Program-made: the position numbers and the translations under genes | Assembly (NCBI GenBank): GCA_018266105.1 | Contig: JAFEBA010000069.1 | Location: 1-64,000 of the forward strand | From: a bacterium | GTDB lineage: Bacteria; Vulcanimicrobiota; Xenobia; Xenobiales; JADMJV01 | Direction: 5' to 3' | DNA length: 64,000 nt | Shown here: positions 17,479 through 25,084 of the stretch, one piece after another | Position numbering within the stretch: position 1 is the first letter of the stretch | How the letters are laid out: each line of letters opens with the position of its first letter | Notes under the pieces: model-generated | Seen by the model: only the letters and a program-made list of their open reading frames with translations | The model's database searches: none | Told to the model about the DNA's origin: nothing

Positions 17479-18966
17479 TTAGAATCTCTTGCCAGCACCG
17501 ATGATAGGATAGCCGGTCGTCTTCGAATGATTCACCTCGCGGAATCCGCCCATCAGGTAGAAATCACCGGGAAAGAGTACCTTGCCATAGAGGTCCACTC
17601 GGAAGTTATTGGTGTCATAAGCGTCACCGCTGAGTTCCAAACGTTTGTCAAAGAGACGGGCGTCAACGCCTGCACCCAATTGACCGCGCACCACGCCCGC
17701 GCGCACTCGGAACTGTTCCCAGTTCTTATAAGCCTGCAGGTTCAACAGATTATCCTGTCCGATGGAGTCGACACCAATCTTGGCGCCGTAGGGCCCGTTC
17801 GGCAGTAAAAAAACATTGGCATTGCCGGAGGCGCGGCCGGTGCGGGTATTCCATTCCGTTTCCAGGTAGGTCTGAGCCATCGGGCCTTTGGTGATGCCCT
17901 CAGTGATGCCATCTACGGTGTTGATGACCTTCTTGGCCCCCTCAGTGGCCTCCCGGGTGTTTTGAATGGTGTCGCGGATGTCGCCCTGCAGCTCGGGGTC
18001 GGCCGTGACGCTGCGGATATCCGAGGCAATACCCTGGACCTCCTCGCTGGTTTTCTTCAGGTTATTCACGGTGGCCAGCACGTCGTCACGCAGATCCTTG
18101 TTGTTGGCCAGGGTCTCCAGGGTCTTCATGGTCCGATTGAGGCTTTGCGCCGTTTCCTTGAGCGTGCTAACGATGGTGTTGATATTGCCCTGGTTCTTCA
18201 CCACCACGCCTTTGAGACCGCTGGAGAACCCGCGCAGGTCGGCACCCACCGCCTGGGCGTCACTTTGGAAGCCGGTCACAGTCTGGTCGACGTGAGCCAC
18301 CACCAGCTCGATGGCGTTACCAAGGCGCTCCACCCGGCCGTTGAGGCTGTGCACCAGGCCTCTGGCGTCCGTGCTGGCTCCCTTCAGGTTGCGGGAGATC
18401 TCAGTAAAGTTGCCCATGGTCTCGCGGATATCGTTCTGGAACTTCTTGTCGGCCACCAGCTCGTTGAGGGCAGTCACCGACTGGCGGAATTCGCCCATCA
18501 CAGCATTGCCTTCTCGAGCCAAGTCATCGAGACTCACCGGAGGTTCGCCCACAATCGCCTCGCCTTTGGGCTCCAACGGCTTGGTGTCGGCAGGAATGCG
18601 TCCGGTGCGAATATCCACCCACTTGTCGCCCAAGAGGTTGCCGGCCACAGTGTAAACGTAAAAGCTGTCTTTGGGATCATCGGAGCGGCGGCTGCGGTAA
18701 AGATTGACGCCCGGACGGGTGATCAGCATGGTCACGCGCACGCGAGAGTCTTCGCTGCTCAACTCCATCTTCTTGACCAACCCGACTTTGACGCCGGCCA
18801 GCAAGACGGGCGCCTTGGTTTGCAGGCCGCCCACGTTCTGGAACGAGACCTGAAACTCCTGACCCTTTTCTTCGCTGATGCCCCCCAACTGGGTGACCAC
18901 CAGCCCGAACAAGATAAGAAAGATGACTGCGACCATCCCTACTTTAGCGGCTGAACTCATTTCCAT
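17479..18966 (-). CDS. mlaD: MCE/MlaD-family lipid-transport protein with C-terminal outer-membrane-like domain
   Basis: A 495-residue protein. A short cytosolic start precedes one membrane helix (~8-27). The MCE domain follows (~35-140; FQNVGGLQTKAPVLLAGVKVG, YTVAGNLLGDKWVDI). A long helical region (~150-375) is Asn/Thr/Val-rich with coiled-coil spacing. The final ~115 residues look like alternating beta strands and end in Phe (IGAGKRF), the pattern of outer-membrane beta-proteins. This matches the long MlaD type known in diderm Firmicutes (Veillonella), where MCE, helix and beta-barrel bridge the two membranes. It is last in the operon after the MlaF and MlaE genes. The beta-barrel call is inference. 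Confidence 0.85.
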   Translation of the reverse strand: MEMSSAAKVGMVAVIFLILFGLVVTQLGGISEEKGQEFQVSFQNVGGLQTKAPVLLAGVKVGLVKKMELSSEDSRVRVTMLITRPGVNLYRSRRSDDPKDSFYVYTVAGNLLGDKWVDIRTGRIPADTKPLEPKGEAIVGEPPVSLDDLAREGNAVMGEFRQSVTALNELVADKKFQNDIRETMGNFTEISRNLKGASTDARGLVHSLNGRVERLGNAIELVVAHVDQTVTGFQSDAQAVGADLRGFSSGLKGVVVKNQGNINTIVSTLKETAQSLNRTMKTLETLANNKDLRDDVLATVNNLKKTSEEVQGIASDIRSVTADPELQGDIRDTIQNTREATEGAKKVINTVDGITEGITKGPMAQTYLETEWNTRTGRASGNANVFLLPNGPYGAKIGVDSIGQDNLLNLQAYKNWEQFRVRAGVVRGQLGAGVDARLFDKRLELSGDAYDTNNFRVDLYGKVLFPGDFYLMGGFREVNHSKTTGYPIIGAGKRF

Positions 18967-18981
18967 GAGACTGTCCTCCTG

Positions 18982-19776
18982 CTATACACGGATGGGCCCT
19001 TTCGAGCTTCCTTCGCGAAACTGTTTGATGTAGGGATTGTCGGTGGAGGCAAACTCTTGGGGAGGGCCGCTCCAGACGATTTTCCCTTCGTGAAGCATAA
19101 TGATGTTGTGGGCAACTAGCATGGCTCCGGCCAGGTCATGGGTCACCACCACCGATGTGGCTCCAAGGCGATGCTGCAGCTCCAGAATGAGCTCGTTGAT
19201 GACAGTGCTGATGATCGGGTCCAACCCGGAGGTGGGCTCGTCGTAAAGAACCACGTCAGGGTCTGTGGCCACGGTTCGGGCAAAGCTGGCGCGCTTTTGC
19301 ATACCGCCTGAGATCTGGCTGGGATAGAGATGGTCCATACCCTCCAGGTCCACGATCGCCAGCTTCTCGGCCACGATTCGCTGGATGTCTTCTTCCGGCA
19401 AGTTGGTGTGCTCGCGTAAGCCAAAGGCCACGTTCTCACCCACCGTCATTGAGTCAAAAAGAGCGGCCTTCTGAAAGGCCATGCCCACCCGCTTTCGCAA
19501 CTGGTCCAATTCTTTCGGCTTCATTCTGCCGATATTCTTGTTATTGATGAGGATCTCGCCCGAGGTCGGCTTCTGCAGACCGACCATACAACGCAGGGTG
19601 GTGCTTTTGCCAACCCCGGAGAGACCGAGAATGACCAGAGTGGTTCCACGTGGAACGCTGAAGGAGACATTGTTCAGAACGCTTCTGCTTCCGAATGTTA
19701 CCGTAAGATTCTTCACTACGATAGCGGGATCGGACATTGGCTCGCGTGGGCCGGTTATCGCTTCTTGCTTGGCCAT
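18982..19776 (-). CDS. mlaF: Mla-type ABC transporter ATPase
   Basis: A 264-residue cytosolic ATPase that powers phospholipid movement with MlaE. Walker A GLSGVGKST (~53-61), Q-loop FQKAALFDSMTV, signature SGGMQKRASFAR, Walker B VVLYDEPTSGLDP and the switch His in VTHD are all present. The MlaF/Mkl branch shows in the FDSMTVGENVAF segment and the terminal FREGSSKGPI. It lies one base after the MlaE gene and 15 bp before the MCE gene, so all three form one operon. Confidence 0.93.
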   Translation of the reverse strand: MAKQEAITGPREPMSDPAIVVKNLTVTFGSRSVLNNVSFSVPRGTTLVILGLSGVGKSTTLRCMVGLQKPTSGEILINNKNIGRMKPKELDQLRKRVGMAFQKAALFDSMTVGENVAFGLREHTNLPEEDIQRIVAEKLAIVDLEGMDHLYPSQISGGMQKRASFARTVATDPDVVLYDEPTSGLDPIISTVINELILELQHRLGATSVVVTHDLAGAMLVAHNIIMLHEGKIVWSGPPQEFASTDNPYIKQFREGSSKGPIRV

Positions 19777-19777
19777 A

Positions 19778-20557
19778 TCAGTTAATCGGGAAGAGCACAG
19801 CCGACAGGAAGTAGTTGGTCATAAACACGATAATCATGGAAATGACCACGCTGCCGGTGGTTGCCTGGCCGACGCCGGCGGCGCCTCGTCCTGACTGCAA
19901 GCCTTGCTGACAGGAGACCAGAGCGATCTGAGTCCCATAAATCATGGCTTTAAACAAGCCCTTGGTGACGTCATCCAGCACGGCCATCCGGCGCACCGAA
20001 TCAAAAAAAACTTCCTGGGGGATGCCTGCGCTGGCTTCGGCCACAAAGGAACCACCCACCAGCCCGGCCATATCCGAAAAGAGAGCCAGCACCGGCATCA
20101 TGGCCACCAGCGCCACCACTCTCGGCAAAACCAGATACTTGATGGGACTGACGGCCATGCATTCCAAAGCATCGATTTGCTCTGTGACTTTCATCGAACC
20201 GATCTCAGCCGTAATGGCGGAACCCGCTCGGCCGGCCACCACCACGGCCGTCAACATAGGCCCCAGCTCACGGGCCATGGCCAGAGCCACACCGCCGCCG
20301 ACAATATTGGAAACTCCGTACTGCACCGCCACGTGAGCCAATTGCAGACTGATCACCATGCCAGCAAAGGTGGTTGTGAGCAAAACGATCATGATCGAAT
20401 TGACGCCAAGAAAAGCCATCTGGTAGACGGCCAGTGAGGTGCGCAAGCCGCCCGCAAACAGATATCCCAGCACTTCCCAAAGCAAAAGAGCCAGACCACC
20501 GATGTAGTCCAGGATTGCGATAACGGATTGGCCGAGCGACTCAAAAAAGCGAATCAT
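19778..20557 (-). CDS. mlaE: MlaE-type ABC permease
   Basis: A 259-residue polytopic inner-membrane permease of the MlaE family. Recognisable blocks are the N-terminal amphipathic FFESLGQSVIAILDYIGG, then SIMIVLLTTTFAGMVISLQ, the coupling-helix block GSMKVTEQIDALECMAVSPIKYLVLPR and the C-terminal GAAGVGQATTGSVV segment. It moves lipids between the inner membrane and the MCE assembly. First gene of the compact mlaEFD set, 38 bp downstream of the solute-binding protein gene. Confidence 0.92.
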   Translation of the reverse strand: MIRFFESLGQSVIAILDYIGGLALLLWEVLGYLFAGGLRTSLAVYQMAFLGVNSIMIVLLTTTFAGMVISLQLAHVAVQYGVSNIVGGGVALAMARELGPMLTAVVVAGRAGSAITAEIGSMKVTEQIDALECMAVSPIKYLVLPRVVALVAMMPVLALFSDMAGLVGGSFVAEASAGIPQEVFFDSVRRMAVLDDVTKGLFKAMIYGTQIALVSCQQGLQSGRGAAGVGQATTGSVVISMIIVFMTNYFLSAVLFPIN

Positions 20558-20594
20558 GGCCGGGGTGGCTTCCGTGGTACGGGGGTGAGTCCTC

Positions 20595-21812
20595 TCACCT
20601 GAGCAGTTCTTGTGGAGTTTTTTCCCCGCGCAGAACCGATCCCAGGGCTTTGCCCGCGCTGGTATACCGCTCTGGCTGGCTTCCGGAGGTGTCGACCATG
20701 CGCGACTTCCCGATGGAATTGAGAAAGACTCGCAGATTGCTGTGATCAGCCAGACGCTCGCGGCGGTAGAAAGGATTATCGAAGACTTTCAGATGGGCGG
20801 CCAGGTAAGGGCTCTGCTCGGCAAAGCGCAGCTGCTGCTGGAAGTCGGTCAGAAAGAAGGCCAGTTCCTGAACCTTGTAGAGCTCTTTGTCCGGCACGTT
20901 CTTGAACATCGCCAGGGCCCAACCCTGAGTTTCGGTGATGCGACTGAACTTGTCAAAACCAGGGATGAGGGCGGTCTTGACTGGCAACCCGGTCGATCGC
21001 AGATTCAGGTAGTCCTCGACATTTCCAATGTACATTCCGACCGGAAGCATTGCCGGCTGACCGTCGACGGGCGCCAGACCCGGGGTCAGCTTCTTGAAAT
21101 ATTCAACCGTGGTCTGCACGGCCACTGGATTACTGGCTGAAACGCTGCTGGCCAGGCCCTCCCCGCCGTTCTGCCAGACCAGCATTTGAAAGTTGCGGCC
21201 GATGCTCATGGGATTATCAGGAGTCCCCAAAGAGAGCGTCACGCTTTGCTGGTTGGCTTTCGGATCACTGATCTTCTTGGCTGCCGCCAAAACCTGGTCC
21301 CAGGTAGCCGGAACCTGCTTGATGCCGGCCCGCAGCAAAACGTCCGTGTTATAAATCAAGGCGCGGGTAGTGAAAAACATGGGCAGGGCATAGAGATTGC
21401 CATTGACCTGGGAGGCCTCCCACAGGGGAATCTGGGCATTGTTCTTGATAGCCCAGCTGAATCCGAACTGTTCCTTGGGCATCCAGGTCTCGACCGGATA
21501 TATGGCGGGCTGACTCGCGACCAGCCCCGGCAGCCAGCTATTTTCGACGATAGCCAGGGTCGGCGCTGGACGACTTGGGTCACTCAGGCTCTTGTATAGG
21601 AGTTGGGGATCGGGAAAATTCTTGACCTGAATGTCCAGGTAAGTATGGCTCTGCTGAAACTCCTGAATGAAGCTGTCCAGCACCTGGGCGGAGCGCTGGG
21701 GCAGACTGAAGTAAATTTGGACGGGAAGCTTGGTACCGAGAGCTTCACGGGGTTTGGGTTGGGCGCAAACGGCCACACTTAAGAACAAAAGAAAGAACAG
21801 TGTCCGCAACAT
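20595..21812 (-). CDS. Family 1 extracellular solute-binding protein (UgpB/MalE-like), orphan
   Basis: A 405-residue periplasmic binding protein with a Sec signal peptide (FFLLFLSVAVCA then QPKP) and no lipobox. The body has family 1 features: SFIQEFQQSHTYLDIQV, PTLAIVENSWLPGLV, LYALPMFFTTRALIYNTDVL and PATWDQVLAAAKKI. Such proteins deliver sugars or glycerol phosphates to an ABC importer. Unusually, no cognate sugar permease is adjacent; it sits 38 bp upstream of mlaE on the same strand. It may work with permeases elsewhere, or have been recruited near lipid transport for glycerol phosphodiesters (speculative). Confidence 0.82.
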   Translation of the reverse strand: MLRTLFFLLFLSVAVCAQPKPREALGTKLPVQIYFSLPQRSAQVLDSFIQEFQQSHTYLDIQVKNFPDPQLLYKSLSDPSRPAPTLAIVENSWLPGLVASQPAIYPVETWMPKEQFGFSWAIKNNAQIPLWEASQVNGNLYALPMFFTTRALIYNTDVLLRAGIKQVPATWDQVLAAAKKISDPKANQQSVTLSLGTPDNPMSIGRNFQMLVWQNGGEGLASSVSASNPVAVQTTVEYFKKLTPGLAPVDGQPAMLPVGMYIGNVEDYLNLRSTGLPVKTALIPGFDKFSRITETQGWALAMFKNVPDKELYKVQELAFFLTDFQQQLRFAEQSPYLAAHLKVFDNPFYRRERLADHSNLRVFLNSIGKSRMVDTSGSQPERYTSAGKALGSVLRGEKTPQELLR

Positions 21813-21861
21813 TGGGTTGCTTTACCCGATCAGACTCAGGTGAAAACTCGGGCAGCCCTGG

Positions 21862-22881
21862 CTATTTAGAATACGAGAACTCTCCGCGGTCGCCGTAGAC
21901 ATCCTCCAGGAAGAGCTTCAGGCTATCCTGATTGGGAACGCGCGGGAAGGTGACTAACCCCGTGACCTCTTGCTTGGGAGCAAGCTTGCGATCCAGAACC
22001 TGGTCGTAGTGGGTGGCCACCACCCGTTTCTCGTCCGGCGCGGCCATAAAAATGTGCCAATGGAAGGGGGACATTTCAACGTTCAGTTCGCCCACGTTTT
22101 GCATGCGCACCTGGAACACTTCGTTTTTATCCAGCTGCTTCTCGCGCATCATCTGCTGGCGCAGTGCGTTCAGCTCCTCCACGCTGGTCATACCCTGCTG
22201 AGCCGCCTGCATCTTGCAGTATGCTTCCAGCAGCTCGTTGTCCCAGTGCACCACTTCGATCTGGATGCGGGCCATGTAGTCGCGCATCATGTGCTCGCGC
22301 AGATTGTGGCTCCAGTAGGCCTGGCTGGCCGTGCGAATCAGAGTGTCCGCCGAATTCCACCACCAACCCGGCCCGCCGGTCCAGAGCGAAAAAGCCAGTG
22401 AGTCGGCCATGTACAGGCCATTCTGGGTATTGAAGGCCTCCTGGTTCTGATCGGTTTTGCCGGACCACTTCTGCTGAAACTCCTGACTTTGAGTCCGGCT
22501 CTTGAGCATCTCCTGGTATTCTTCCGAGGTCTGCTGCATGGTGAGCTGCAACGGCGTTAGCGCCTTGGGCTGACCGGGCCTGTTGTTGGTGGCCTGCGGG
22601 GCAACTTCGCCACCCACCGTGAGGGCGTCTCCGGCCAGAACCGGCTCCTGCGAGTAGAGCTGGGCTACGCTGGCCTGAGATTCTTGCTGGTTGACGTTCT
22701 GCACAACCAGTTCGGCAATATTGCGTCCCATGCGAATGACCACAAAACGGTCGCCCACTTTGACGGAGTCCATCAGGCCACGGTTAATGACAATCCGGGA
22801 GCCCTCCACTCGAACCACAAAGCCGGCAGGGGCGGCCATGGCGGCCAGACTGATGAGCAGAACAATCAACAGGGTACGCAT
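21862..22881 (-). CDS. Exported protein of unknown function, Gln-rich helical
   Basis: About 339 residues from ATG 22881, where a clear signal peptide begins (TLLIVLLISLAAMAAPA). Upstream in-frame sequence lacks this sense and overlaps the divergent BsuPI-type gene. A small beta domain follows (FVVRVEGSRIVINRGLMDSVKVGDRFVVI), like the domain seen in exported proteins carrying 'function of a conserved loop' repeats. A long Gln/Glu-rich helical region with many Met comes next, and the protein ends in a beta-rich C-terminal domain. I do not recognise a family. It lies 50 bp upstream of the solute-binding protein gene. Confidence 0.65.
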   Translation of the reverse strand: MRTLLIVLLISLAAMAAPAGFVVRVEGSRIVINRGLMDSVKVGDRFVVIRMGRNIAELVVQNVNQQESQASVAQLYSQEPVLAGDALTVGGEVAPQATNNRPGQPKALTPLQLTMQQTSEEYQEMLKSRTQSQEFQQKWSGKTDQNQEAFNTQNGLYMADSLAFSLWTGGPGWWWNSADTLIRTASQAYWSHNLREHMMRDYMARIQIEVVHWDNELLEAYCKMQAAQQGMTSVEELNALRQQMMREKQLDKNEVFQVRMQNVGELNVEMSPFHWHIFMAAPDEKRVVATHYDQVLDRKLAPKQEVTGLVTFPRVPNQDSLKLFLEDVYGDRGEFSYSK

Positions 22882-22940
22882 GCCCAAATTATCCACTTCT
22901 CGGAGCAGGTTGACAAGCCCGCCATTAGGAACATTTGAGT

Positions 22941-23525
22941 ATGGACGCCCGCAATGTTCGGCTGAAGCGCAAAGTGACGGCGGTTGAGCCTCTTTCCCCA
23001 CAGCAGCAGATGGTTCGCTTTGGATTGGCTCTCCTGGCCGTGCTGGTCCTGTTTGTGCTGGGCGTCAAATGGTTTGCGGAGAACCGTCAGGGAGCGCTCA
23101 ATTCCAGCGCAGACCTGGAGTCGCACGGACTCTATCTGAAGCTTTCCATGGCCAAATCCGCCTACGGCACCTCCGAACCGATCGACGTGGTGCTCCAGGT
23201 CAAGAACATCTCGGACAAGGATACCGTGCTCAACTTCGACACAGACCTTGAGTTCGATTTCACGGTTCAGAGCGAAATGGACCTGCTCTTTACGCAGATT
23301 CCCCAGAACATTTGGCAGTACAGCAGTGAGCCCGAGCATATTCCCAAAGCAAAAGCTCACAGTATCACCATCGCTCCCGGCAAAGAACATGTCTTCAAGG
23401 GCCGATGGAACCAACAGATGTTTTCAGGAGCCAAGGTTAAACCAGGCCGTTACATCATTACGGGCTATCTCAAGTCCACAAACCATTCTGAGAGGCTAAC
23501 CTTACGCGGTCAAACCCAGAAGTAA
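22941..23525 (+). CDS. Membrane-anchored BsuPI-domain protein
   Basis: A 194-residue protein from ATG 22941 (AGGAA upstream). One transmembrane helix lies at about 28-45 (GLALLAVLVLFVLGVKW). It is followed by an Ig-like beta domain: LYLKLSMAKSAYGTSEPIDVVLQVKNISDKDTVL, EFDFTV, KEHVFKGRWNQ and PGRYIITGYL. That order matches the BsuPI fold, first known from an intracellular proteinase inhibitor of Bacillus and widely found in extracytoplasmic proteins. A tRNA promoter follows directly. Confidence 0.78.
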   Translation: MDARNVRLKRKVTAVEPLSPQQQMVRFGLALLAVLVLFVLGVKWFAENRQGALNSSADLESHGLYLKLSMAKSAYGTSEPIDVVLQVKNISDKDTVLNFDTDLEFDFTVQSEMDLLFTQIPQNIWQYSSEPEHIPKAKAHSITIAPGKEHVFKGRWNQQMFSGAKVKPGRYIITGYLKSTNHSERLTLRGQTQK

Positions 23526-23532
23526 AGTTTGG

Positions 23533-23561
23533 TTGACGAATGATTCGCTCGGTTGTATACT
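23533..23561 (+). promoter_or_regulatory. Promoter of the tRNA cluster
   Basis: TTGACG (23533-23538), a 17-bp spacer and TATACT (23556-23561), just upstream of tRNA-Pro. The only promoter-like sequence I see for the five tRNAs. Confidence 0.78.
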
Positions 23562-23574
23562 GCCGGTCGGGCTT

Positions 23575-23651
23575 CGGAGCGTAGCGCAGCCTGGTAGCGC
23601 ACCTGCTTTGGGAGCAGGGGGCCGCCGGTTCGAATCCGGCCGCTCCGACCA
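23575..23651 (+). tRNA. tRNA-Pro (anticodon UGG)
   Basis: A 77-nt cloverleaf: acceptor CGGAGCG / CGCTCCG, anticodon loop with TGG, T-arm GGTTCGAATCC, and encoded CCA. Confidence 0.97.
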
Positions 23652-23657
23652 GAGTGG

Positions 23658-23733
<76 letters not shown>

Positions 23734-23749
23734 AAAGTTGAATATTTGT

Positions 23750-23827
23750 GGTGAGTGTAGCTCAGTTGGTCAGAGCACTGGTCTGTGGAACCAGGGGTCG
23801 GGGGTTCAAGTCCCCTCACTCACCCCA
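23750..23827 (+). tRNA. tRNA-His (anticodon GUG)
   Basis: A 78-nt tRNA with the extra G at position -1 opposite C73, typical of tRNA-His. Anticodon loop CTGTGGA gives GTG; acceptor GTGAGTG / CACTCAC; encoded CCA. Confidence 0.97.
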
Positions 23828-23836
23828 CTAAATTGC

Positions 23837-23911
23837 GGGCCGCTAGCTCAGCGGTAGAGCAACCGGCTCTTAACCGGTTGGCCGTAGGTTCGAATCCTAC
23901 GCGGCCCACCA
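23837..23911 (+). tRNA. tRNA-Lys (anticodon CUU)
   Basis: A 75-nt cloverleaf: acceptor GGGCCGC / GCGGCCC, anticodon loop CTCTTAA, encoded CCA. Confidence 0.97.
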
Positions 23912-23915
23912 AAAC

Positions 23916-23951
23916 GAATGCGGGGGAGGCATCATTGTCGCCCCCGCATTC
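23916..23951 (+). other. Strong hairpin between the two tRNA-Lys genes
   Basis: An 11-bp perfect inverted repeat GAATGCGGGGG / CCCCCGCATTC with a 14-nt loop. There is no T-tract after it, so it is not a normal terminator. It may be a processing or attenuation structure in the tRNA precursor. Confidence 0.8.
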
Positions 23952-23962
23952 ATAAGAGCTCC

Positions 23963-24037
23963 GGGCCGGTAGCTCAGTGGTAGAGCATCCGACTTTTAAT
24001 CGGGTGGTCGCGGGTTCGAATCCCGCCCGGCCCACCA
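23963..24037 (+). tRNA. tRNA-Lys (anticodon UUU), integration target
   Basis: A 75-nt cloverleaf: acceptor GGGCCGG / CCGGCCC, anticodon loop CTTTTAA, encoded CCA. Its 3' half, from the anticodon arm on, is duplicated at 28982-29030, marking this gene as the attachment site of the adjacent element. Confidence 0.97.
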
Positions 24038-24038
24038 A
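23990..24038 (+). repeat. attL: 49-bp direct repeat in the 3' part of tRNA-Lys(UUU)
   Basis: The sequence from CGACTTTTAATCGG in the anticodon arm through CCA plus one A is identical over 49 bp to 28982-29030. Flanking bases differ immediately on both sides. Confidence 0.95.
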
Positions 24039-24074
24039 GAGAAACCCTTACAAAATAAGGGTTTCTCTTTTTTT
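24038..24074 (+). terminator. Element-borne terminator after tRNA-Lys(UUU)
   Basis: A 13-bp perfect stem AGAGAAACCCTTA / TAAGGGTTTCTCT with loop CAAAA, followed by a T-run. It lies inside the inserted element and replaces the native terminator now displaced to 29033-29057. Confidence 0.93.
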
Positions 24075-24112
24075 ATGAGGTCCTCAGAGGGTGAACGCGG
24101 GTCTGCAAGAAC

Positions 24113-24161
24113 TGGACAAACTGACCCCAAATGGACAGAGCAATGGACACCAGAGTGGACA
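24113..24161 (+). repeat. TGGACA direct repeats, left end of the element
   Basis: TGGACA occurs at 24113, 24132, 24144 and 24156, the last three spaced by 12 bp. The same hexamer recurs twice at the right end (28905 and 28918). Arrangement near both ends resembles arm-type integrase sites. Confidence 0.6.
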
Positions 24162-24179
24162 GGGCTCACGGAGGAACCT

Positions 24180-24767
24180 ATGGACGCTAACGCACCCGCT
24201 CGGAAGCCTATGGACAAGAAGCCGCCGACCCAGAAACGCGAAGACCCTGGGCTGAAGCTGGACCCGAAAGGCCGGTGGTGGGTGGACTGCTACATCAACG
24301 GCCAGCGAGTGCGAAAGTGTGTGGGTAAGAAGTCTGATGCAAAGGAAGCCTTGGCAAAGGAGAAGGAGCGGGGCCGGCTGGCCCTCTTGTTCCCGGAGCG
24401 AGTGGAGTCGGCCCAGGCCAAGAAGTTAACAGTGGCCGACCTGGTCGCCCGGTTCCAGCCTGAGCTCGAAGCCAACTGCCGCAGCCACAAGAACCCGACC
24501 AGGTCCGGCGCCGTGGCTGCAGAGTTCTTCGGCAGCAAGCCGGTCTCTCAAATCAAGCCAAGGCCCGCATTTGCCTCCGCCTCTACGGTCGCAAAAGGAA
24601 GAAGTGGCCCGAAGAACACATATGTTTTGTTACGTGAAGCCCTTTACGAAATGGATCAAGCTAAGGAACAGATGAGAGTCGCTCAAGCTCGGCTTGACGC
24701 TGCCACTCATCGACTTCTCGAAGTATTGCAGAAAAGCGAAAGCAAGGGCGCAACCAAATCCCATTGA
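24180..24767 (+). pseudogene. Tyrosine integrase remnant: N-terminal domains without the catalytic domain
   Basis: This 195-codon frame starts at ATG 24180 with GGAGGA just upstream. Residues ~24-70 (LKLDPKGRWWVDCYINGQRV...KKSDAKEALAKEKE) match the arm-binding N-terminal domain of phage-type integrases. Residues ~80-130 (KLTVADLVARFQPELEANCRSHKN...FFGSKPVSQIK) match the SAM-like core-binding domain. Right after VSQI the sequence departs to an unrelated segment and a coiled-coil tail. The R...HxxR...Y catalytic domain is missing, which suggests an internal deletion fused the two parts. It could still bind DNA, perhaps as a repressor or excision modulator, but cannot recombine by itself. Confidence 0.75.
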
Positions 24768-24811
24768 ATCATCTGAAATTCAAAAACTGCGGAGGAAGGT
24801 AAGGGGAAAGT

Positions 24812-25021
24812 ATGGATAACGGTTCTGTATGGATGTTTCTTTCAATTTGCGCGCTGATTCAGCTTTGCATACTTGGGTTTTTCATGATCTCAATGGGCAA
24901 CTTGGTGGCCGCTGCGCGCGCCATTGAGACGCACACCCAGAAGGCCACAGTCTTGCTCACGGTCCTGGCCAACAAGCAGGGCGCGACCGATGAGGACGTA
25001 AAGACTGCGATGGGCCGGTGA
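24812..25021 (+). CDS. Small single-helix membrane protein
   Basis: A 69-residue protein preceded by GGAGG- and AGGGG-like ribosome sites. One hydrophobic helix (FLSICALIQLCILGFFMIS) is followed by a short amphipathic helix and a charged C-terminus. Unknown function. Its place in the element and good ribosome-binding site favour a real gene; small membrane proteins are common in defence islands, but I see no specific family. Confidence 0.55.
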   Translation: MDNGSVWMFLSICALIQLCILGFFMISMGNLVAAARAIETHTQKATVLLTVLANKQGATDEDVKTAMGR

Positions 25022-25034
25022 ATCAGTTTTGTGC

Positions 25035-25054
25035 TTGGTCGACAACTTGACCAA
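25035..25054 (+). promoter_or_regulatory. Inverted-repeat operator candidate upstream of the unknown/PIN/nuclease operon
   Basis: TTGGTC-8 nt-GACCAA lies about 30 bp before the ATG at 25085. It overlaps a possible -35 (TTGACC, 25047-25052), with TAGAAT further downstream at 19-bp spacing. The layout would suit autoregulation, as in toxin-antitoxin operons. Confidence 0.5.
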
Positions 25055-25084
25055 TTTGCGTGAACACGGTGTAGAATCGAACGG

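Noticed and set aside
17962-18954. 330-codon plus-strand frame opposite mlaD
   Set aside because: Antisense to a well-supported MCE protein in an operon; no motif seen.
24113-24161. CRISPR-like or satellite repeats
   Set aside because: The repeats are only 6 bp with short spacing and no spacer pattern; the position at element ends suits protein-binding sites better. No CRISPR array or cas gene was found in the window.
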